Shown here piece after piece: positions 6,511-9,829 of a DNA stretch of 9,829 nucleotides. How positions within the stretch are numbered: the stretch's first letter is position 1; every line of letters begins with the position of its first letter. This DNA is from CALLJL01 sp964627255 (GTDB taxonomy: Bacteria > Acidobacteriota > Aminicenantia > Aminicenantales > CALLJL01): NCBI GenBank assembly GCA_964627255.1, contig CAZVIN010000033.1:1-9829 (forward strand), given 5' to 3'. Under the pieces are notes generated by a model. That model was not told the DNA's origin. It was given only the letters and a program-made list of their open reading frames with translations, and made no database searches. The position numbers and the translations under genes were made by a program.

Positions 6511-8091
6511 CTATTTCGCCTGAGGCAAACGGACTTTAGCACGGATCATGGTATAGGAATGAGGCGGGAACTGGTAGCTTATTCTGTCTCCCTTAACGGT
6601 GATTTCCTTGGACTTGATATTTACTTTTTCTTCGTGCGGCCCGTTTTCAGCTTTTATGTCCGGGCCGTTGACTTCATCGATGAGCGCCCGACCCTCGAAA
6701 GTTCCCCATTGACTGATTATCTCGGCAGGCAGGGCCTGCTTTTCGTGGCGGTTAACCACGTTTATTATCAGCTCGTTTTCCCCAGGTTTATAAGCCGCCG
6801 AAACATCAAGATAGGGAACGGCTGGCCGCGTCTCGGTTTTATAGGTTGGGCCGTCAACGAAGACCTGAAGCGATTGGCCCTGGCAGTAGTTAGCAAAAAG
6901 ATAAAGGGGATAATAAGTAGTCTGCCGCCAGAGAGCTTTTTCTGTTGTCCTGATGGGCGCAATAACATTCACCAGCTGGGCCATATTGGCAATCTTAACA
7001 ACGTGCGCATTGCGAACAAAAACATTAAGAAATGTGGCGATAACGAGGGCGTCTTCTAAATTATAGGTCTCTTCAAGTCCTTTGTCTTCAAAGGCCCGAT
7101 ACCAAACATTATATTCATCATAGGCGATGTAAATTGGCTCGCGGCGTCGAGGTGCCTGACTCATAGCTTCCAAGATCAGAGCCTCAATAATCTTTATCCT
7201 ATCCTCAACATCAAGGGTCGCGGCCAGGAAGGAGGGGAAGTCATTGCTCCGATTGTTCAGGTAAGTGTGGATGGCGATGTAATCTGCATAGTCCCGCAGA
7301 TAATTAAGAACAGTGCGGTTCCAATCAGTCCAGCCGCGGCCAAAAGTGCTCGACCCGCAGGCCACAAGTTTTATTGCTGGGTCAGTCCATTTCATTAATT
7401 TGGCAGCTTCCAAAGCAAATTTGGCATAGTCTTCGGCGTTACGATGTCCCATTTGCCAGGAGCCGTCCATCTCGTTGCCCAGAGCCCAGTAAATGACTTT
7501 GTGCGGCTGGGGATAACCGTGGCTGGCTCTCAGTTCAGCAAGCGTTGTCCCCTTTTCGATATTGCAGTATTCGACCCACTCCCGAGCTTCATCCCAGGTG
7601 CCAGTGCCGAGATTAACGCAAATGTAGGGTTCAGCTCCAACGCGGCGGCAAAAATCGATGAACTCATTCGTGCCCACTTGGTTGGTTTCGATAGTTTTCC
7701 AGGCGAGTTCAAGGCGCCGCGGTCTGAGCTCGCGGGGTCCGATGCCGTCGCGCCAGTGATAACCGGAGACGAAATTACCACCGGGCCAGCGAAGAAGAGT
7801 CACTTTGAGCTTTTTGACGGCCTCGATAACGTCGCGGCGAAAGCCCCGCTCGTCGGCTTGCGGCGAGGCAGGGTCATAAATGCCGCCATAAATGCACCGA
7901 CCCAGGTGCTCGATAAAGTTGCCATAAATCTTGGGGTCAATCTCCCCCACTCGCCTCTCCGCATCAATTTTGACCCTCGTCACCCGAGGCTTAGTCTCCT
8001 GAGCGGGGGCTTTAAGGGGTAAAATGAGAACCGAGATACAAAAAACGATATAGAAAATAATATATACACCTGAACTACTTTTCCTGTTCAT
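6511..8091 (-). CDS. Exported GH51-family alpha-L-arabinofuranosidase
   Basis: A 526-residue glycoside hydrolase expected to release terminal alpha-L-arabinofuranose from arabinan, arabinoxylan or arabinogalactan side chains. Residues 1-30 are a signal peptide with an APA site, so it acts outside the cytoplasm, whereas many GH51 enzymes are intracellular. Family signatures are seen in order: IDPKIYGNFIEHLGRCIYGG (51-70), LRWPGGNFVSGYHWRDGIGP (100-119), WALGNEMDG (202-210) with acid/base E207, IHTY (274-277), and YDEYNVWY (324-331) with nucleophile E326. The C-terminal beta-sandwich runs to about residue 520 and ends in the typical HSYTMIRAKV. Length is normal and both catalytic glutamates are present. 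AGGAGG six bases before the ATG fixes the start. No transporter or other carbohydrate enzyme adjoins it, and no strong terminator separates it from the kinase operon. Confidence 0.92.
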   Translation of the reverse strand: MNRKSSSGVYIIFYIVFCISVLILPLKAPAQETKPRVTRVKIDAERRVGEIDPKIYGNFIEHLGRCIYGGIYDPASPQADERGFRRDVIEAVKKLKVTLLRWPGGNFVSGYHWRDGIGPRELRPRRLELAWKTIETNQVGTNEFIDFCRRVGAEPYICVNLGTGTWDEAREWVEYCNIEKGTTLAELRASHGYPQPHKVIYWALGNEMDGSWQMGHRNAEDYAKFALEAAKLMKWTDPAIKLVACGSSTFGRGWTDWNRTVLNYLRDYADYIAIHTYLNNRSNDFPSFLAATLDVEDRIKIIEALILEAMSQAPRRREPIYIAYDEYNVWYRAFEDKGLEETYNLEDALVIATFLNVFVRNAHVVKIANMAQLVNVIAPIRTTEKALWRQTTYYPLYLFANYCQGQSLQVFVDGPTYKTETRPAVPYLDVSAAYKPGENELIINVVNRHEKQALPAEIISQWGTFEGRALIDEVNGPDIKAENGPHEEKVNIKSKEITVKGDRISYQFPPHSYTMIRAKVRLPQAK

Positions 8092-8103
8092 GCCCTTCCT
8101 CCT

Positions 8104-8583
8104 GATTCAAAAGAATAACCTCAACAGCTTATTTTGCTTTGACTTTAAGACATTTTGCAACCGCTGGCTTTGTCTTATTTAAAACTCTGCCTGGTAATAA
8201 TTCTCCGCCTCCCAACACAAAAGTAATTTTTTACCATATAATTAAGTCCTAATCTGCCTGTTCAAATTTCTCTTTTGATGAAAGGACCCGCATCTTCATC
8301 TAAAATTAAAAGATAAGCAACATATGAAGCAAATTACGGTCGCCCAAGAAATAATATCTACTCATTAAATTTCCAGTTAAAATAACGATGGTCCATTTTA
8401 TTTTTTGCTTTCGACCTTCTTATTTACTTCAGTTTAGTTATTCAAGAAGCTAAATTAATTGTGCCTTTAACTATCTCAAGAAATGCGGGGCAGGTTAAGT
8501 TGATGATAAGCGCAACTAATCTTTTTTCCGCTTCTATTTCAGTAATTGGTCCAAAAAATAAAGAATATAAAGTTTTCAGAAAA
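8104..8583. other. Gene-free stretch upstream of the arabinofuranosidase gene
   Basis: About 480 AT-rich bases with no supportable coding sequence; translations on both strands are broken by stops or lack a ribosome site. It should contain the arabinofuranosidase promoter, but only a poor candidate is visible (TTGCAA, 18 bases, CAAAAT). No tRNA, repeat array or inverted-repeat pair is evident by eye. It could be a long leader, a small RNA region, or a gene decayed beyond recognition. Confidence 0.4.
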
Positions 8584-8766
8584 TCAGCGAGAAAAATAAG
8601 CCAGAAGCGCATGTAACATGGCCGTAAATAACAGAATAAGTCCAAGGCGGCGGTGCCAGCTGAAATTTATTTTCAGGATTCTTTTCCCGCTACTAACCTG
8701 AAAAAGAACAAGGAGCAAATTTATTAATCCCAACATCAGTACCAAAGAAACGCCTCCCATAGACAT
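8584..8766 (-). CDS. Small two-helix membrane protein, candidate haem-b subunit
   Basis: A 60-residue protein with two hydrophobic helices (about 6-24 and 38-58) and a short basic loop (GKRILKINFSWHRR). The second helix starts with H38 and ends near H52; this 14-residue spacing is the one seen for stacked b-haem ligands in cytochrome b and ferric-reductase-like helices. I do not recognise a named family. The start ATG at 8764-8766 has GAGGAGG with a 5-base spacer, and only one base separates it from the stop of the exported SOR-like gene, so the two are co-transcribed and probably coupled. A plausible role is passing electrons from the membrane pool to the SOR-like protein outside (inference). 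A second ATG two codons downstream would be an alternative start. The possibility that it is a truncated larger cytochrome cannot be excluded. Confidence 0.65.
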   Translation of the reverse strand: MSMGGVSLVLMLGLINLLLVLFQVSSGKRILKINFSWHRRLGLILLFTAMLHALLAYFSR

Positions 8767-8767
8767 C

Positions 8768-9157
8768 TTATCCTCCTCGATTTGTTTGTTCCTCTATTTT
8801 AATAATCATCGCGGCCGGCCCCGCACTGCCATGCAAATTGCAGTTAGCTTCAGCCACTATTTCAGTCTCGGCTTGAATTTTAAGCTTGACTTCTCGGGAA
8901 AATTTCTCTGCTTCTGGTCGGTTGTCGGAGGTAAAGTTCCAGCGAGCAATCTCTCTTCCGCTCGCTATAACCACAACTCGATTAATATAATGCCATCGGC
9001 TGTTTCCCCGGTGAGTAACGTTTATAGTAATGGTCACTTCTTCGTTAACTTTGGCTACTGTCGGGGCCTCGATGGATACTGATGCCTTATTAGCCAGAGC
9101 CGGGCTTATTAGCAGGCCGAAAATAAAAAATGAGTAGAATAATCGCCTCGCTTCCAT
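8768..9157 (-). CDS. Exported superoxide-reductase-like (desulfoferrodoxin iron-site) protein
   Basis: A 129-residue protein with a signal peptide (site after LISPALA, residue 22 or 23), so it acts outside the cytoplasm. The mature part matches the neelaredoxin/desulfoferrodoxin centre II fold: SIEAPTVAKVNEEVTITINV (28-47), then THRGNSRWHYI (48-58) with H49 and H56 as iron ligands, and ANCNLHG (104-110) with C106 and H109 as the Cys/His ligands. In canonical superoxide reductases a further His, in an EKHVP-like N-terminal motif, completes the four-His one-Cys iron site and a nearby Lys helps catalysis. Neither is visible here, so superoxide reduction is not assured. AGGAGGT four bases before the ATG fixes the start. 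It is followed after one base by the two-helix membrane protein, a likely redox partner. Confidence 0.72.
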   Translation of the reverse strand: MEARRLFYSFFIFGLLISPALANKASVSIEAPTVAKVNEEVTITINVTHRGNSRWHYINRVVVIASGREIARWNFTSDNRPEAEKFSREVKLKIQAETEIVAEANCNLHGSAGPAAMIIKIEEQTNRGG

Positions 9158-9180
9158 TTGACCTCCTTTTCCTTTTTGGC

Positions 9181-9224
9181 ATTATATCAAATAAATATTA
9201 TATAACATATAGGTTTTTTGACAA
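9181..9224 (-). promoter_or_regulatory. Predicted promoter of the SOR-like operon
   Basis: TTGTCA (9219-9224) and a perfect TATAAT (9197-9202) are separated by 16 bases, close to a sigma-70 consensus. A second TATAAT lies at 9181-9186 and could give an alternative start site. The surrounding run is very AT-rich. The AGGAGGT ribosome site is at 9162-9168. Confidence 0.65.
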
Positions 9225-9252
9225 GTTACAGGATATTTTTAAGCTACCGCAT

Positions 9253-9721
9253 CTAATAAATATTCTCCGTAGAGGAGAACAAAGTACCGCCAGTAGCCGA
9301 AAGATAATAAACTGCGCTGCCATGACCTTTCAGGTTAGCAGATTAAAAGAGCCGCCCGACTGGATTTTGGAGACTGGGACCAGGGTAAAAGTGAGCGGTG
9401 TGACAGGTTGACAGCCCTCAGGTAGATGGAGTTATAAGCGTCGGTTCCACTGGCTCGAATAACAACGAAATCACCACCGCCGCTGCCACTGCCGCTGCGT
9501 TGAATCATCCCTTGAAAGGCTTCGTCAATATCGCTACCACCACCCATCAGGACAAAGCCCGCGACCGTACTCATATCAACATCGCCTTGATTGCCGGTGC
9601 CGTAATACTTGGAGCCAGTATCTGGAATTACCTCAGATGCGGGAGCCGGCATAGTCGGAATCTCTTTTTTACCTGAAACCATAAAAGAAACCAAAAAGGA
9701 TAAAATTATAGCAAGAAACAA
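9253..9721 (-). pseudogene. Decayed cyanophycinase-like (peptidase S51) exported protein
   Basis: The first part (from a TTG at 9719-9721) encodes a hydrophobic signal segment and then TVAGFVLMGGGSDIDEAFQG and GGGDFVVIRASGTDAYN, which is the N-terminal signature of cyanophycinase-like serine peptidases. This frame runs on into unrelated residues and stops at 9335. Homology appears to resume in a second frame (TFTLVPVSKIQSGGSFNLLT, about 9337-9396) and a third (KGHGSAVYYLSATGGTLFSS, ending with TAG at 9253-9255), which resembles the C-terminal strand region of such proteins. The central part with the catalytic GxSAGA serine is missing, so at least one large deletion and one frameshift have occurred. 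No clear Shine-Dalgarno or ATG precedes it. A short Gly-Ser expansion (about residues 76-83) interrupts the conserved GGGD region. It is almost certainly non-functional. Confidence 0.7.
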
Positions 9722-9829
9722 TAAACAATATTTTAGGCACTTAAAAATTATATCTTAAAAACGAATTCTCCACAGAGGGACGGGTTGGGCCGTTTCGATA
9801 TTTTCATCCAAATAAACCCAAAGTCAATC

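Noticed and set aside
6559..7059. 166-codon plus-strand ORF
   Set aside because: It is antisense to the 3' part of the arabinofuranosidase gene and is a shadow of its codon structure.
7444..8022. 192-codon plus-strand ORF
   Set aside because: It lies fully antisense to the well-supported arabinofuranosidase gene, and its translation has no domain pattern.
8442..8645. 67-codon minus-strand ORF overlapping the small haem-candidate gene
   Set aside because: It begins with TTG inside the two-helix gene, has no ribosome site, and its product has no recognisable pattern.
9218..9240. Plus-strand TTGACA as a -35 box
   Set aside because: No -10-like hexamer lies at 15-19 bases, and no plus-strand gene follows; the same bases serve the minus-strand promoter.
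9755..9823. Minus-strand peptide ending in ETAQPVPLWRIRF before a TAA, possibly the C-terminus of an upstream gene
   Set aside because: It reads like real protein, but an in-frame TGA at 9824-9826 leaves only 22 codons before the window edge, too little to call.

Overview
The window looks like a chromosomal segment of a Gram-negative-type (diderm) bacterium that is probably anaerobic. The grounds are a lipoprotein, several Sec signal peptides ending in AxA-like sites, and an exported superoxide-reductase-like protein. The phylum cannot be fixed from sequence alone. The gene mix and moderately AT-rich composition would fit an uncultivated lineage such as Aminicenantota, but that is a weak inference. 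All genes except the first lie on the minus strand.

Layout, left to right. Positions 1-381 (+) hold the C-terminal part of an SDR-type L-threonine 3-dehydrogenase. A convergent gap (382-584) has a weak, AT-rich, possibly bidirectional terminator. Positions 585-6398 (-) hold a tight five-gene operon, read in transcription order: small lipoprotein, membrane Ser/Thr kinase, membrane PP2C phosphatase, soluble zinc-ribbon/FHA protein, and an HtrA-like protease carrying a transmembrane helix and a C-terminal FHA domain. Gaps are 34, 4, -4 (ATGA overlap) and 29 bases, and a promoter with a perfect TTGACA box sits just upstream. Positions 6511-8091 (-) encode an exported GH51 alpha-L-arabinofuranosidase. 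Positions 8104-8583 contain no supportable gene. Positions 8584-9157 (-) hold a two-gene operon: an exported superoxide-reductase-like protein and a 60-residue two-helix membrane protein with histidines spaced like b-haem ligands, preceded by a near-consensus promoter. Positions 9253-9721 (-) are a decayed cyanophycinase-like (peptidase S51) gene with an internal deletion and frameshifts.

The most interesting part is the five-gene operon. It reads as a complete phospho-signalling circuit across the membrane: writer (kinase), eraser (PP2C), reader (FHA protein) and a proteolytic effector with its own reader domain. The kinase, phosphatase and protease each carry a TPR-like helical hairpin at the outer face of their single membrane helix, which suggests that they assemble through extracytoplasmic contacts. 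The FHA protein has a duplicated ELKKTV motif whose six codons all differ synonymously between copies, so the threonine motif appears selected at protein level. The second point of interest is the exported SOR-like protein paired with a candidate minimal haem-b membrane protein.
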